Part shown: one piece after another, positions 42,971-52,399 of the stretch | Numbering within the stretch: the stretch's first letter is position 1 | Layout: each line of letters opens with the position of its first letter | NCBI GenBank assembly: GCA_039026955.1 | Contig: JBCCLH010000021.1 | Span: 1 to 64,000, forward strand | Direction of reading: 5' to 3' | DNA length: 64,000 nucleotides | Origin: Kordia sp039026955 | Lineage (GTDB): Bacteria; Bacteroidota; Bacteroidia; Flavobacteriales; Flavobacteriaceae | Made by a program: the position numbers and the translations under genes | Notes under the pieces: generated by a model | Databases searched by the model: none | Told to the model about the DNA's origin: nothing | The model's input: only the letters and a program-made list of their open reading frames with translations

Positions 42971-43073
42971 CGTCATTGCGAAAGTTTTGGAGAAACTTGT
43001 GGCAATCTGTTTCTTTCAAAGAGGAATGCTGCTTTGATTTGAACAGATTACCGCGCTATCGCTCGTAAAGACA
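42971..43073. repeat. CGTCATTGCGAA...GGCAATCTG dispersed element
   Basis: Left part CGTCATTGCGAAAGTTTTGG and TGGCAATCTGTTTC; right part is an imperfect inversion (AACAGATTACC, then CGTAAAGACA). Same family as at 8972, 59231 and 59383. Confidence 0.65.
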
Positions 43074-43307
43074 TATCATAGTTTTCATCAAAATACTTGC
43101 TTTAGTCATAGAAATAGAAGTACCCCATTTTTAACGGATCAATTTGTGAATCCGTAAAACAAACAAACTCACAAATAAACAAACACCCAAAAGCAAAGCG
43201 ACCCAACACCGAATACCAAGTTAAGAGTTTAAAAGTTAAGAGTTAAAAGTAATCAGTAACAAATTAACAAATCCACGAATACACAAAAACAAGCACAGCT
43301 CAAAAAA

Positions 43308-43380
43308 AGTCTAACAGCGCCAAAGCGCGATCTAACATCTAACAGCGAAGCGGTCTAAAATCTGCGAGCAAAGCGAGCCA
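43308..43380 (-). repeat. TTAGAC mini-hairpin array
   Basis: On the minus strand, TTAGA modules with inserts GCTCGCTTTGCTCGC, CCGCTTCGCTG and GCGCTTTGGCGC follow immediately after the M14 peptidase stop codon. Confidence 0.75.
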
Positions 43381-43381
43381 A

Positions 43382-45862
43382 CTACATCTCAAAACTATTA
43401 TTATTCACCATAAAAATAGCATTGGCAAAAAACAGCTTTCCGTTTTCCCAAAAGGCACGAAACAGTGGATTGTCAACTAAGTAAATTACACTTCCATTGC
43501 CCATTTTCTGTTCTCCAAAAACTAAGGTGTTTTTAATATTTTTAATGGCTTTATGACCTGCAAATCCTGCAACGGGCTTGCTTTCTTCCAAATAAGTAAC
43601 TGTATGTCCGCCTTTCAAATAATCGTATGCGGCGCTTCCCAATTTTAAGGTAAAATATGAGTCGCCGTATCCAAATGCTAGCGGATGCGTAGTGTCTACT
43701 TTGGTTTTAAAAATAGCTCCTGTGATATAATTGGAAATTCCTTTGCGTTCGCCTTTTGCATAGGAAACCAAGGTGTTTTTATCTTTTTCGTTTTTCTTCT
43801 GTTCTTTTCTTTTAATTCCGAAACCTTCTTTTCCGGCAAACGTACGCACAGCATTTTTGATGGCAATTACCTTTCCGCCACGGGAAATCCAACGTTTTAG
43901 CGCTTCCAATTGCTTTCCGTTAAACAATCTTCCATAATTTCCATCGGGTAAGATTAAAATATTAAATCCGTTGAGTGTATTGGTTGAAAATCCTTCCGAA
44001 CTCAAGTTGGTGACAGGCAATTGCAATTCCTGCTCAAAAAAGTACCAAAGTTCTCCAAAACCAAGCGAGCGCGAAGCTTTTCCAGACATCACAGCAATTT
44101 TTGGTAATTTAATTTCTTTAATATCTGGCGAACCAAAATCGACACCATTATCTGAAAAACCAGAAGAAACTGCAGTCAAACCAATCTTATGTTTCGCGGC
44201 TAAATCGATCACTGTTTTATAAAAGTCTTCCGTTTTTTTATTGTCTCTTTTGGTAATAATTAAAGAACCACGCGCAAAAGCTTTTCCGTTAGTGGTAAAC
44301 GGTTTTTCAGTGAAACGCACGCGAATTCCTTTTTGTAACAACTTGCTTAAAAATGCAGCATCTTTTACCGTATTCCAAGTAGCAACGTATCCAGCAGCAT
44401 TTGTTTTATAGATATCATCTTTAAACGCTGTTTGCGTTCCTGTAGCGGAAACCAACGATTTAGAAGCTGTCGTTTTCAATCCATACGCATACGGAATGCT
44501 CCATGCGGTAATATCATAGGTAACGGAATCTGTCAATTTTGCATTCGGTTCAAACAATACTTTCACCATACTCGCTTTTGGCTGATTGGTACTTACAACC
44601 AATGCATTGGAAACCGTATTTGATTTTTGCGAATTCGTCTCATAATCAAATCCTTTTACAGTCGTATTCCCAGTAAATCCATAAGCGATTTCGTGTCGAT
44701 CCAACAAATCCATTAATTTCTTAATACGATCTTGATTGCCTTCTAATACATAACTTTTATATTTAAAGTCGTTCTTTTCGAAGTACTTTTTGAATTCTGC
44801 ATTCAATTTGTCAACATTTTTTGAGGATATTTCTACCGTAGAAATTCCTGTAGTATGATGGTGTAAAATACGATCTTTCAGAGTCAATAAATCTCCTTCA
44901 TCTGTTTTAATTCCCAAACCAGCTCTTCCATGTCCTGCTTGCTCGTAGGTCATTCCGATAGCACCACTAAAAGTCGGGTACGTATCTCCATAACTTGGGT
45001 AGAATAAATCGAAACGTTCACGTGTAAAATACAACCAACCTTCTTTGTCGAAATAACCTGCATGGTTTTTCCCAATTTGTGTTTGGAAATCTCGCTGCCA
45101 AGCCGTAATTACTTCGTGAAAAGGTTCTGCCGCAGGCGCAAAATAATACGGTTCGTTAAAACCTTGCTCGTGAAAATCGACATGAATATGTGGCAACCAT
45201 TTATTATATATTTTCAAACGTTGACGCGTTTCTACTTGCGTTGCCCACGCCCAATCTCTGTTCAAATCAAACATGTAATGATTTGGACGTCCGCCCGGCC
45301 AAGGTTCATTATTGTGCTCAATAGCTTTTTGATGCGAATTAAAAGGCGCACTCGCTACTTGATTGAACCAATTCACATATCGATCGCGTCCATCGGGATT
45401 CAAACATGGATCTATAATGACAAGTGTGTTTTGTAGCCAAGCTTTCTTATCAGTAACCAACTCATACAGCGTTTTCATAGAAGTTTCTGTACAAGAAGCT
45501 TCGTTTCCATGTACATTATAACTCAACCAAACGATGGCTTTATCAGCAGTCCCTTCTGCAGTACTAATACCTGCATTTGCCAAATGATTTTTACGAATAC
45601 TTTCTAAATTTCCTAAATTTTCAGCAGTAGAGATATAGGCAATCTGCAACAGGCGATGCTCGTTGGTTTTGCCGTATTCTTCCAATTGAACCATATCGGA
45701 ATTCTTTGCTAAATACTGAAAATAATCCACCAAACGGTAATGATTGGTAAATCGCGTTCCCAATTCATAGCCTAAAAACTCGTCAGGCGATTGGATGTTT
45801 TGCGAAAAAATGGTGGTGGAAATAAAGAAAAATGAAAGTAAAATAACAATGTGTCGTCTCAT
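43382..45862 (-). CDS. M14 family zinc carboxypeptidase, exported
   Basis: An 826-residue protein with signal peptide (VILLSFFFISTTIFSQ). The peptidase domain (about residues 25-330) has the zinc motif as SYNVHGNEASCTETS (HxxE), a downstream ligand His in PHIHVDFHEQGFNEPYYF, and substrate-binding NPDGRDRYVNW. The catalytic Glu is probably in TGISTVEISS. The C-terminal half (about 350-826) contains a GATase1-like/beta region (LPDGNYGRLFNGKQLEALKR, then WISRGGKVIAI), which is common in large Bacteroidota M14 proteins. It likely digests peptides outside the cytoplasm. Confidence 0.9.
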   Translation of the reverse strand: MRRHIVILLSFFFISTTIFSQNIQSPDEFLGYELGTRFTNHYRLVDYFQYLAKNSDMVQLEEYGKTNEHRLLQIAYISTAENLGNLESIRKNHLANAGISTAEGTADKAIVWLSYNVHGNEASCTETSMKTLYELVTDKKAWLQNTLVIIDPCLNPDGRDRYVNWFNQVASAPFNSHQKAIEHNNEPWPGGRPNHYMFDLNRDWAWATQVETRQRLKIYNKWLPHIHVDFHEQGFNEPYYFAPAAEPFHEVITAWQRDFQTQIGKNHAGYFDKEGWLYFTRERFDLFYPSYGDTYPTFSGAIGMTYEQAGHGRAGLGIKTDEGDLLTLKDRILHHHTTGISTVEISSKNVDKLNAEFKKYFEKNDFKYKSYVLEGNQDRIKKLMDLLDRHEIAYGFTGNTTVKGFDYETNSQKSNTVSNALVVSTNQPKASMVKVLFEPNAKLTDSVTYDITAWSIPYAYGLKTTASKSLVSATGTQTAFKDDIYKTNAAGYVATWNTVKDAAFLSKLLQKGIRVRFTEKPFTTNGKAFARGSLIITKRDNKKTEDFYKTVIDLAAKHKIGLTAVSSGFSDNGVDFGSPDIKEIKLPKIAVMSGKASRSLGFGELWYFFEQELQLPVTNLSSEGFSTNTLNGFNILILPDGNYGRLFNGKQLEALKRWISRGGKVIAIKNAVRTFAGKEGFGIKRKEQKKNEKDKNTLVSYAKGERKGISNYITGAIFKTKVDTTHPLAFGYGDSYFTLKLGSAAYDYLKGGHTVTYLEESKPVAGFAGHKAIKNIKNTLVFGEQKMGNGSVIYLVDNPLFRAFWENGKLFFANAIFMVNNNSFEM

Positions 45863-45931
45863 TATATTGGTTTGGTTAGATAAACCTCAAAGCTAACTAA
45901 TATAATTTTGAAAAAGAATATCTTAACGAAA

Positions 45932-45967
45932 TTTTGAGAAAATCGCAATCAAATAACTATATCTTTG
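45932..45967 (+). promoter_or_regulatory. Putative promoter upstream of bshC
   Basis: TTTTG (45932-45936) and TATCTTTG (45960-45967). The spacing of 23 bases is longer than the usual 19, so only the -7 element is reasonably supported. Confidence 0.4.
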
Positions 45968-45993
45968 CAATTTTATAATTCTTACGATCAACT

Positions 45994-47601
45994 ATGCCAA
46001 CTGAATGTATTCCCTACAGTGAAACTGGATATTTTTCTCCTTTAATTTGTGATTACTTAGCCGAAAAACCTACATTACAACCATTGTATCATCGGTTTCC
46101 AACACTGGAAAATTTTGAAGCGCAAATTCTTGAAAAACAGCAGTCTCATTTAACGGATGCATCACAAAGAGCCATTTTATCGGCAGCTTTACTAGCACAG
46201 TACGAAGGTGTGGCAGCATCTGAAAAGACATTTCAAAACATAGAAAAACTCAAAGAAGACAATACATTTACGATCACGACAGGCCATCAGTTGAATCTCT
46301 TTACAGGACCGTTGTATTTTTTGTATAAAATCATTTCTACGATCAATCTTACAACGACGTTAAAGGCGGAATATCCAAATTATAATTTTGTGCCAATCTA
46401 TTGGATGGCTTCGGAAGATCACGACTTTGACGAAATCTGCTTTTTCAATTTCAAAGGCAAAAAAATACAATGGAATCGTGAAGCGAGCGGTGCCGTAGGC
46501 GAATTATCCACCGAAGGTTTAGAAGAAGTATTGGAAGTATTCGCCAACGAATTAGGCAATACCGAAAATGCCAACTATTTAAAATCACTTTTTGAAGAAG
46601 GTTATATCAAGCATCATAACTTAACAGATGCCACACGTTATATCGCCAACGAACTCTTCAAATACTACGGATTGGTCATTGTGGATGGAAATGACAAAGC
46701 CTTAAAACAATTATTCGTGCCTTTTGTGGAAAACGAACTCTTTCAGCAAACGGCACATAAAAAAGTATTGGAGGCGGCTCAACAACTAACGGAAGCCAGC
46801 GATTCCTATAAAATTCAAGTCAATCCGCGGGAAATCAATCTCTTCTATATCAAAGACGGCATTCGCGAACGTATTCTAAAAACCGATGGTGTTTTTAGTG
46901 TGAATAACACTTCCGTGAGATGGAACTCGGAGCAAATAAAAGCAGAACTTCACGAATATCCAGAGCGTTTCTCACCAAATGCACTCTTGCGTCCCTTATA
47001 TCAAGAGACCATTCTGCCAAATCTATGTTACATTGGTGGCGGCGGAGAATTGGCATATTGGCTCGAATTGAAAAGCTATTTTAAAGCTGTTGACGTTACG
47101 TTTCCAATGTTATTATTGAGAAACTCGGTCGTTATAAAAACAGGAAAGCATTCTGAAAAAATGGCAAAACTCAACATTTCCAATCGCGATTTATTTCTAA
47201 AAAGAAACGATTTCGTCACCAAAAAAGTAAAAGAATTAAGCGAGATTGAAATCGATTTCTCATCTCAAAAAGAACATTTACAACAGCAATTCAAACATTT
47301 ATACAAACTAGCAGCACAAACAGATAAATCGTTTTTAGGCGCGGTGGCAGCACAAGAAAAAAAGCAAATCAAAGGCTTACAACATCTAGAAAAACGCTTA
47401 CTCAAAGCACAAAAACGCGTCTTAAAAGATAAAGTATCAAGAAGTACGGAATTGCAAGAATTATTATTCCCGGGAAATTCATTACAAGAGCGCAAACAAA
47501 ACTTCTCCGAATTGTATTTAGAAAATGGCGAAGACCTAATTCCAACGTTAGTCAAACATTTACAACCGCTTTTAGGTGAATTTTTGGTGTTGGAGCTTTA
47601 G
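45994..47601 (+). CDS. bshC: BshC, bacillithiol biosynthesis cysteine-adding enzyme
   Basis: A 535-residue enzyme that joins cysteine to GlcN-malate in the last step of bacillithiol synthesis. Recognised by overall sequence: ITTGHQLNLFTGPLYFLYKI, the WMASEDHDFDEICFFNF segment, and LRPLYQETILPNLCYIGGGG followed by ELAYWLELK. The C-terminal third is a long coiled coil (about residues 400-500, KEHLQQQFKHLYKLA) typical of the family. The other genes bshA and bshB are not in the window. Cytoplasmic. Confidence 0.93.
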   Translation: MPTECIPYSETGYFSPLICDYLAEKPTLQPLYHRFPTLENFEAQILEKQQSHLTDASQRAILSAALLAQYEGVAASEKTFQNIEKLKEDNTFTITTGHQLNLFTGPLYFLYKIISTINLTTTLKAEYPNYNFVPIYWMASEDHDFDEICFFNFKGKKIQWNREASGAVGELSTEGLEEVLEVFANELGNTENANYLKSLFEEGYIKHHNLTDATRYIANELFKYYGLVIVDGNDKALKQLFVPFVENELFQQTAHKKVLEAAQQLTEASDSYKIQVNPREINLFYIKDGIRERILKTDGVFSVNNTSVRWNSEQIKAELHEYPERFSPNALLRPLYQETILPNLCYIGGGGELAYWLELKSYFKAVDVTFPMLLLRNSVVIKTGKHSEKMAKLNISNRDLFLKRNDFVTKKVKELSEIEIDFSSQKEHLQQQFKHLYKLAAQTDKSFLGAVAAQEKKQIKGLQHLEKRLLKAQKRVLKDKVSRSTELQELLFPGNSLQERKQNFSELYLENGEDLIPTLVKHLQPLLGEFLVLEL

Positions 47602-47657
47602 AATGATTTCATCTATTTTATTGTGAATATTGTGTGAAAAAATCTTTTTTATATTTC

Positions 47658-47687
47658 TTGAAATTTTAAATCTAAATAGTACTTTTG
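47658..47687 (+). promoter_or_regulatory. Bacteroidota-type promoter close to guaA start
   Basis: TTG (47658-47660) and TACTTTTG (47680-47687) with 19 bases between. The -7 element ends only three bases before the ATG, so the transcript would have almost no leader. Confidence 0.5.
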
Positions 47688-47690
47688 CGC

Positions 47691-49226
47691 ATGCAACACG
47701 ATAAGGTATTAATAGTAGACTTCGGATCGCAATACACACAACTCATTGCGCGTAGAGTTCGAGAACTGAACATCTATTCCGAGATTCATCCATTCAATAA
47801 AATTCCAACTAACGTACAAGAATATAAGGCTGTAATTCTTTCGGGAAGCCCAATGTCTGTGCGCTCTGACGAGGCTTTTCATCCAGATTTAAGCGAAATT
47901 CGCGGTAAAAAACCATTACTCGGTGTTTGTTATGGTGCACAATATTTAGCACATTTTTCAGGTGGAGAAGTAGCCGAATCAAATACCCGTGAATACGGTC
48001 GTGCAAATTTGAGTTTTGTACAAGAAAATGAACCGTTTTTAGCAGGAATTTCTTCAGGAAGTCAAGTGTGGATGAGTCATAGTGATACCATCAAACAATT
48101 ACCTACCAATGCCAAATTATTGGCAAGTACGCACGATGTAGAAAATGCAGCGTACAAAATAGAAGGAGAAACGACCTTTGCCATCCAGTTTCATCCAGAA
48201 GTATATCATTCCAAAGATGGGAAAAAACTACTAGAAAATTTCTTGGTAAACATTGCTGGAGTGAATCCAGATTGGACACCAAACGCCTTTGTAGAAGAAA
48301 CGGTGGACGATTTAAAAGCAAAATTAGGCAATGACAAAGTGGTCTTAGGATTGTCTGGCGGTGTAGATTCAAGTGTTGCCGCAATGCTCTTGCACAAAGC
48401 TATTGGCGAAAACTTGTACTGCATCTTTGTCAACAACGGATTGTTGCGTAAAGATGAATTTTCAAGCGTATTAAAACAGTACGAAGGCATGGGACTCAAT
48501 GTAAAAGGCGTAGATGCTTCGGCACGCTTTTTGGATGCGCTTGCAGGAGAGAGCGATCCTGAAAAAAAACGCAAAGCCATTGGTCGTGTGTTTATTGAAG
48601 TGTTTGACGACGAAGCGCACCAAATTCAAGACGTAACGTGGCTAGCACAAGGAACGATTTATCCAGATGTGATTGAAAGTGTAAGTGCTACGGGCGGACC
48701 AAGTGCTACGATTAAAAGTCATCACAATGTAGGCGGATTGCCAGATTTTATGAAGTTGAAAATCGTAGAGCCGCTAAAAGCCTTATTCAAAGATGAGGTG
48801 CGAAGAGTGGGCGCTTCTATGGGAATGGACAAACAATTATTAGGACGTCATCCATTTCCAGGACCCGGATTGGCGATCAGAATTTTGGGAGATATCACTG
48901 CTGAAAAAGTTCGTATCTTACAAGAAGTAGATGCGGTGTTTATCAACGGTTTGCGCGAGTGGAATTTGTATGACAAAGTATGGCAAGCAGGCGCTATTTT
49001 ATTGCCAGTAAATTCAGTAGGAGTCATGGGTGATGAACGAACCTATGAAAAAGTAGTCGCCTTGCGTGCGGTAGAAAGTACAGACGGTATGACGGCAGAT
49101 TGGGTAGATTTACCATATAAATTTTTGCAAAAAGTATCAAACGATATAATAAATAAAGTTAAAGGCGTTAATAGAGTAGTATATGACATCAGCTCAAAAC
49201 CGCCAGCAACCATCGAATGGGAATAA
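47691..49226 (+). CDS. guaA: GMP synthase (glutamine-hydrolysing)
   Basis: A 511-residue enzyme converting XMP to GMP with glutamine and ATP. The class I glutamine amidotransferase domain (residues 1-190) has the nucleophile in LLGVCYGAQYLAHF and His-Glu in FHPEVYHS. The PP-loop ATP pyrophosphatase domain has LGLSGGVDSSVAAMLL. The C-terminal dimerisation domain ends SSKPPATIEWE. Full length. The ATG at 47691 is preferred over a TTG two codons upstream. It leads a run of closely spaced genes up to 52810. Confidence 0.97.
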   Translation: MQHDKVLIVDFGSQYTQLIARRVRELNIYSEIHPFNKIPTNVQEYKAVILSGSPMSVRSDEAFHPDLSEIRGKKPLLGVCYGAQYLAHFSGGEVAESNTREYGRANLSFVQENEPFLAGISSGSQVWMSHSDTIKQLPTNAKLLASTHDVENAAYKIEGETTFAIQFHPEVYHSKDGKKLLENFLVNIAGVNPDWTPNAFVEETVDDLKAKLGNDKVVLGLSGGVDSSVAAMLLHKAIGENLYCIFVNNGLLRKDEFSSVLKQYEGMGLNVKGVDASARFLDALAGESDPEKKRKAIGRVFIEVFDDEAHQIQDVTWLAQGTIYPDVIESVSATGGPSATIKSHHNVGGLPDFMKLKIVEPLKALFKDEVRRVGASMGMDKQLLGRHPFPGPGLAIRILGDITAEKVRILQEVDAVFINGLREWNLYDKVWQAGAILLPVNSVGVMGDERTYEKVVALRAVESTDGMTADWVDLPYKFLQKVSNDIINKVKGVNRVVYDISSKPPATIEWE

Positions 49227-49240
49227 CAAAATAGAATAGA

Positions 49241-51169
49241 ATGAAGAAGCTATTAGGATTTTTTTTAGTGGTACTTTTAATGAATTGTTCTGCTGCTGCA
49301 CAACAATACAAAAATCATAAAGTATCCAGAGGCGAAACTGTGGAAAGTATTGCGGAGCAATATGAAATTACTGCGGATGATATTATCAGATTAAATCCTG
49401 AAGCAAGAAGAGGCGTGCGTAGAAACAGCCTGCTTATTATTCCATCAAAATCGATTACGGAAGCAGAAGTGGATGCTAATGTTACGTTTACAAATCACAA
49501 AGTACGTAGAAAAGAAACGTTATTTGGAATCTCCAAAAAGTATGGCGTAAGTCAAGAAGATATTCTAAAGTACAATGAAAAAGTAGCGCGTGAAGGCTTG
49601 AAAAAAGGCGATCGAATTGCCATTCCACAATACAAAGAAAAACCGCAAAAAGTAGAAGAAACTGCGGAAACTACTGTAGAAGAGACCAGAAACGAAGAAA
49701 CTTCGTATGAAATCTACACCGTAAAAGCGAAAGAAACCAAATGGGGAATTGCGCACAGTTATGGCTTAACGATTGAAGAATTAGAAGAAATCAATCCTGA
49801 AATTAAAGACGGTTTGCAAATTGGACAAGAAGTCAAACTGCCGATTCGTTCTGAAAAACCTGCCGTGGCAAGTGTAGAAGAATTTGTGTTTTACGATGTA
49901 AAGCCAAAGCAAACCATGTATTCGCTCACGCGAAAATTAGGTGTGACAGAAGCAGAATTGTTAGCATTAAATCCAGCCTTAAAAGACGGTTTAAAAGCAG
50001 GAATGGTATTAAAACTGCCTGTAACCAAAACGGAAGATGCGAATTTAGAAGTAGTAGATGCTGTGATTGTGGATAAATTTAATTTTCTAGAAGAAGCGAA
50101 TCCTGAAAATGTATCGAATATTGTGATCATGTTGCCGTTCAAATTGAACGAAATGGACATGGATTCTATTGATCAAACGAAGGAAAAACTCAAAAAAGAT
50201 CGCTTATTAGGCTATGCAACTGAATTTTATACAGGTTCTTTGATGGCGTTGGATTCTATCAAAAAACTAGGTTTTTCGGTGGATGTAAAAGTAATTGACA
50301 ATGGCGGAAAGAAATCTTCAACGCGTGAAGCTGTAACTACAAATGATTTTACAGATGTGCATGCAGTGATCGGTCCAATATTAGATGGAAATGTGGAAAT
50401 CGTCGCTTCTGAACTGAAATCAGACGGCATTCCAGTCATTTCCCCGTTAACAAGCAAAAAGGTGGATCACAGAAATGTGTATCAAACCATTCCAGATAAA
50501 AAGTTGTTAGAGCAAAAAATGCTGGAATTCATCAAGAAAAACGGTCAGGATAAAAATGTAATCATCATCGCGGATAAAGACAAAGCTGCAATCAAAGCTA
50601 CTCTACAATCCATTCTGCCAAATCATAAAATATTCAATCCGCAAGAAGGAAATTATATCAAACCCGATCAAATTTTACCGCATTTGCGAGAAGATATTGA
50701 AAATTGGGTCATTCTGGAAACAGACGATCTCACCTTAATTGCGAATGTGACTTCTGTATTAAACTCGTATGCAACCAGCGATAAACGCAAGATTGTACTA
50801 TTAACCACAAATAAAAACAGCAATTACGAGAACAGTGGCAGCATTTACAACAGTCACTTAGCAAATTTAAATTTCCACTATCCATCAATTGATAAGCCTT
50901 CGTCATTGGACAATCAATTTGTAAAAGATTACAAAAACGAATACGGAATTTCTCCAAGTAGAATTGCAACACGCGGATTTGACATTACATTCGATATTTT
51001 AGTGCGTTTGGTGTACGATCAAAACTTAGCCAAAAGTGTGCGTACAGGAACGGAAACCAGCTATGTGGAAAACAAATTTAAGTATAGAAAAAAATTACTA
51101 GGTGGTTTCTTTAATGAAGGAATTTATATCGTAAAATACGACGGATTGGAAATTAAAGAAGCAAACTAA
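49241..51169 (+). CDS. LysM protein with four LysM repeats and periplasmic-binding-like domain
   Basis: A 642-residue exported protein. Signal peptide (LLGFFLVVLLMNCSAAAQ), possibly a lipoprotein (LMNCS). Four LysM domains follow at about residues 22-67, 82-127, 160-205 and 213-258, each with a (Y/H)-x-V-x-x-x-(E/Q)-T start and an (L/I)-P end, so it should bind peptidoglycan. Residues about 280-642 resemble a type 1 periplasmic binding fold, as in LpoA-like or amino-acid-binding proteins (NIVIMLPFKLNEMDMD, then YTGSLMALDSIKKLGF, then HAVIGPILDG). The combination suggests cell-wall sensing or regulation of wall synthases. It follows guaA by 15 bases. Confidence 0.85.
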   Translation: MKKLLGFFLVVLLMNCSAAAQQYKNHKVSRGETVESIAEQYEITADDIIRLNPEARRGVRRNSLLIIPSKSITEAEVDANVTFTNHKVRRKETLFGISKKYGVSQEDILKYNEKVAREGLKKGDRIAIPQYKEKPQKVEETAETTVEETRNEETSYEIYTVKAKETKWGIAHSYGLTIEELEEINPEIKDGLQIGQEVKLPIRSEKPAVASVEEFVFYDVKPKQTMYSLTRKLGVTEAELLALNPALKDGLKAGMVLKLPVTKTEDANLEVVDAVIVDKFNFLEEANPENVSNIVIMLPFKLNEMDMDSIDQTKEKLKKDRLLGYATEFYTGSLMALDSIKKLGFSVDVKVIDNGGKKSSTREAVTTNDFTDVHAVIGPILDGNVEIVASELKSDGIPVISPLTSKKVDHRNVYQTIPDKKLLEQKMLEFIKKNGQDKNVIIIADKDKAAIKATLQSILPNHKIFNPQEGNYIKPDQILPHLREDIENWVILETDDLTLIANVTSVLNSYATSDKRKIVLLTTNKNSNYENSGSIYNSHLANLNFHYPSIDKPSSLDNQFVKDYKNEYGISPSRIATRGFDITFDILVRLVYDQNLAKSVRTGTETSYVENKFKYRKKLLGGFFNEGIYIVKYDGLEIKEAN

Positions 51170-51184
51170 TCAACATTGACAACC

Positions 51185-51586
51185 ATGACATCAAAAGTAA
51201 CCTACACAGGAAGCCTCAGAACGGTTTCTACACATATAAAATCAGGAAATGAATTCATAACGGACGCGCCAACTGACAATAATGGAAAGGGAGAAGCGTT
51301 TTCTCCAACAGATACGGTCGCGACAGGATTGGCAAGTTGTATGTTGACTGTTATGGGCATCAAAGCAGCACAATTAGGCGTACACATGGAAAACACAACG
51401 GCTGAAGTTACCAAAACCATGGCATCTGATCCGAGACGAATTTCAAAAATAGAAGTGCAAATTCACTTGCCTTTTGACGCAGACGACAAAACCAAAAAAA
51501 TACTAGAAAATACTGCAAACACTTGTCCTGTGCACTACAGTTTGCATCCAGATATTGAAAAAATCGTTGAATTTCATTGGAAATAA
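51185..51586 (+). CDS. OsmC family protein
   Basis: A 133-residue OsmC/Ohr-type protein. The two conserved cysteines are in ATGLASCMLTVMG and NTCPVHYSLHPD, so it can act as a thiol peroxidase on organic hydroperoxides. ATG at 51185 is preferred to the TTG at 51176. It sits 15 bases after the LysM gene, and its stop is immediately followed by the start of the DUF922 gene. Confidence 0.9.
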   Translation: MTSKVTYTGSLRTVSTHIKSGNEFITDAPTDNNGKGEAFSPTDTVATGLASCMLTVMGIKAAQLGVHMENTTAEVTKTMASDPRRISKIEVQIHLPFDADDKTKKILENTANTCPVHYSLHPDIEKIVEFHWK

Positions 51587-52117
51587 ATGTATAGATTTGT
51601 CGCCATACTTTGTTTGTTTTTTCTCGTTCAGAGCGAGGAGACGATCACATGGTCGCAAAATGATAAACTGCATTGGGGAAATTTTGAAGGAGAACCTGAT
51701 TATAACTCAGATGCAGTGGCGATTACCGCTTCGGGAATTACCTATGGTTTGAGTGTAAAAAGTTTCTCTAACAGTGACAAAATCGAATACAAAACGGACG
51801 TAAAAGCACATTTTTATCCTAGAGAATCGTGGTATTTAAAAGGTCGCGTGAATGATACGGTATTAAATCACGAGCAATTGCATTTTGACATTTCGGAATT
51901 GCATGCACGCAAATTTAGAAAGCGAATTGAAGAAGCTACTTTCACCAAAAACATTGACAAAGAAATTGCTAGAATCTACGATCAAGTCAACAAAGAATTA
52001 CGTGAAATGCAAGAAGCATATGATGATGGTTCTGACTATTCGAGAAACTATGAAGGACAAATAGAGTGGCAAAATCTGGTAGCCAAAGAACTCAAGAAAT
52101 ATCAAAAATACAAGTGA
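51587..52117 (+). CDS. DUF922 domain putative secreted zinc protease
   Basis: A 176-residue exported protein with a short signal peptide (FVAILCLFFLVQSEE). The family motif HEQLHFDISELHARKFR contains the HExxH-like HEQLH metal-binding sequence of DUF922, predicted metallopeptidases. The segment VKAHFYPRESWYLKGR precedes it. The start codon abuts the OsmC stop, so translation is probably coupled. Substrate unknown. Confidence 0.85.
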   Translation: MYRFVAILCLFFLVQSEETITWSQNDKLHWGNFEGEPDYNSDAVAITASGITYGLSVKSFSNSDKIEYKTDVKAHFYPRESWYLKGRVNDTVLNHEQLHFDISELHARKFRKRIEEATFTKNIDKEIARIYDQVNKELREMQEAYDDGSDYSRNYEGQIEWQNLVAKELKKYQKYK

Positions 52118-52130
52118 TTCTTCCCAGCAC

Positions 52131-52376
52131 ATGACTAATTTTCCAGACAAAGAAACCCAACAAAAACTCCTCATCGAATTGGCACATGCGAAAATGCCTT
52201 TCGGAAAATATAAGGACAGTTATTTGGTCGATTTACCTGAACCGTATTTAGTGTGGTTTCAGCAAAAAGGCTTTCCCAAAGGTAAACTTGGGCAACAATT
52301 ACAACAAATGCTCGATATTAAAATCAACGGACTTACGCCTATGATTCGAAATATTCAGCGACAGTTTGAAAAATAA
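52131..52376 (+). CDS. DUF3820 family small protein
   Basis: An 81-residue protein with the MPFGKYKDSYLVDLPEPYLV motif of DUF3820, followed by WFQQKGFPKGKLGQQLQQML. The same motif type forms the C-terminus of the exonuclease at 24303 (FSFGKHKG), so it may belong to nucleic-acid transactions. It lies 13 bases after the DUF922 gene. Confidence 0.85.
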   Translation: MTNFPDKETQQKLLIELAHAKMPFGKYKDSYLVDLPEPYLVWFQQKGFPKGKLGQQLQQMLDIKINGLTPMIRNIQRQFEK

Positions 52377-52399
52377 TAGTTCTTGTTATATTTACAAAC

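Larger units (their letters stand above)
42915..43381. other. 467-bp intergenic region between convergent genes
   Basis: Contains a CGTCATTGCGAA repeat (42971-43073), an A-rich stretch with short repeats of ACAAA/AAGTTAAGAG (about 43140-43300) and a TTAGAC array (43308-43380). No gene recognised. Confidence 0.7.
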
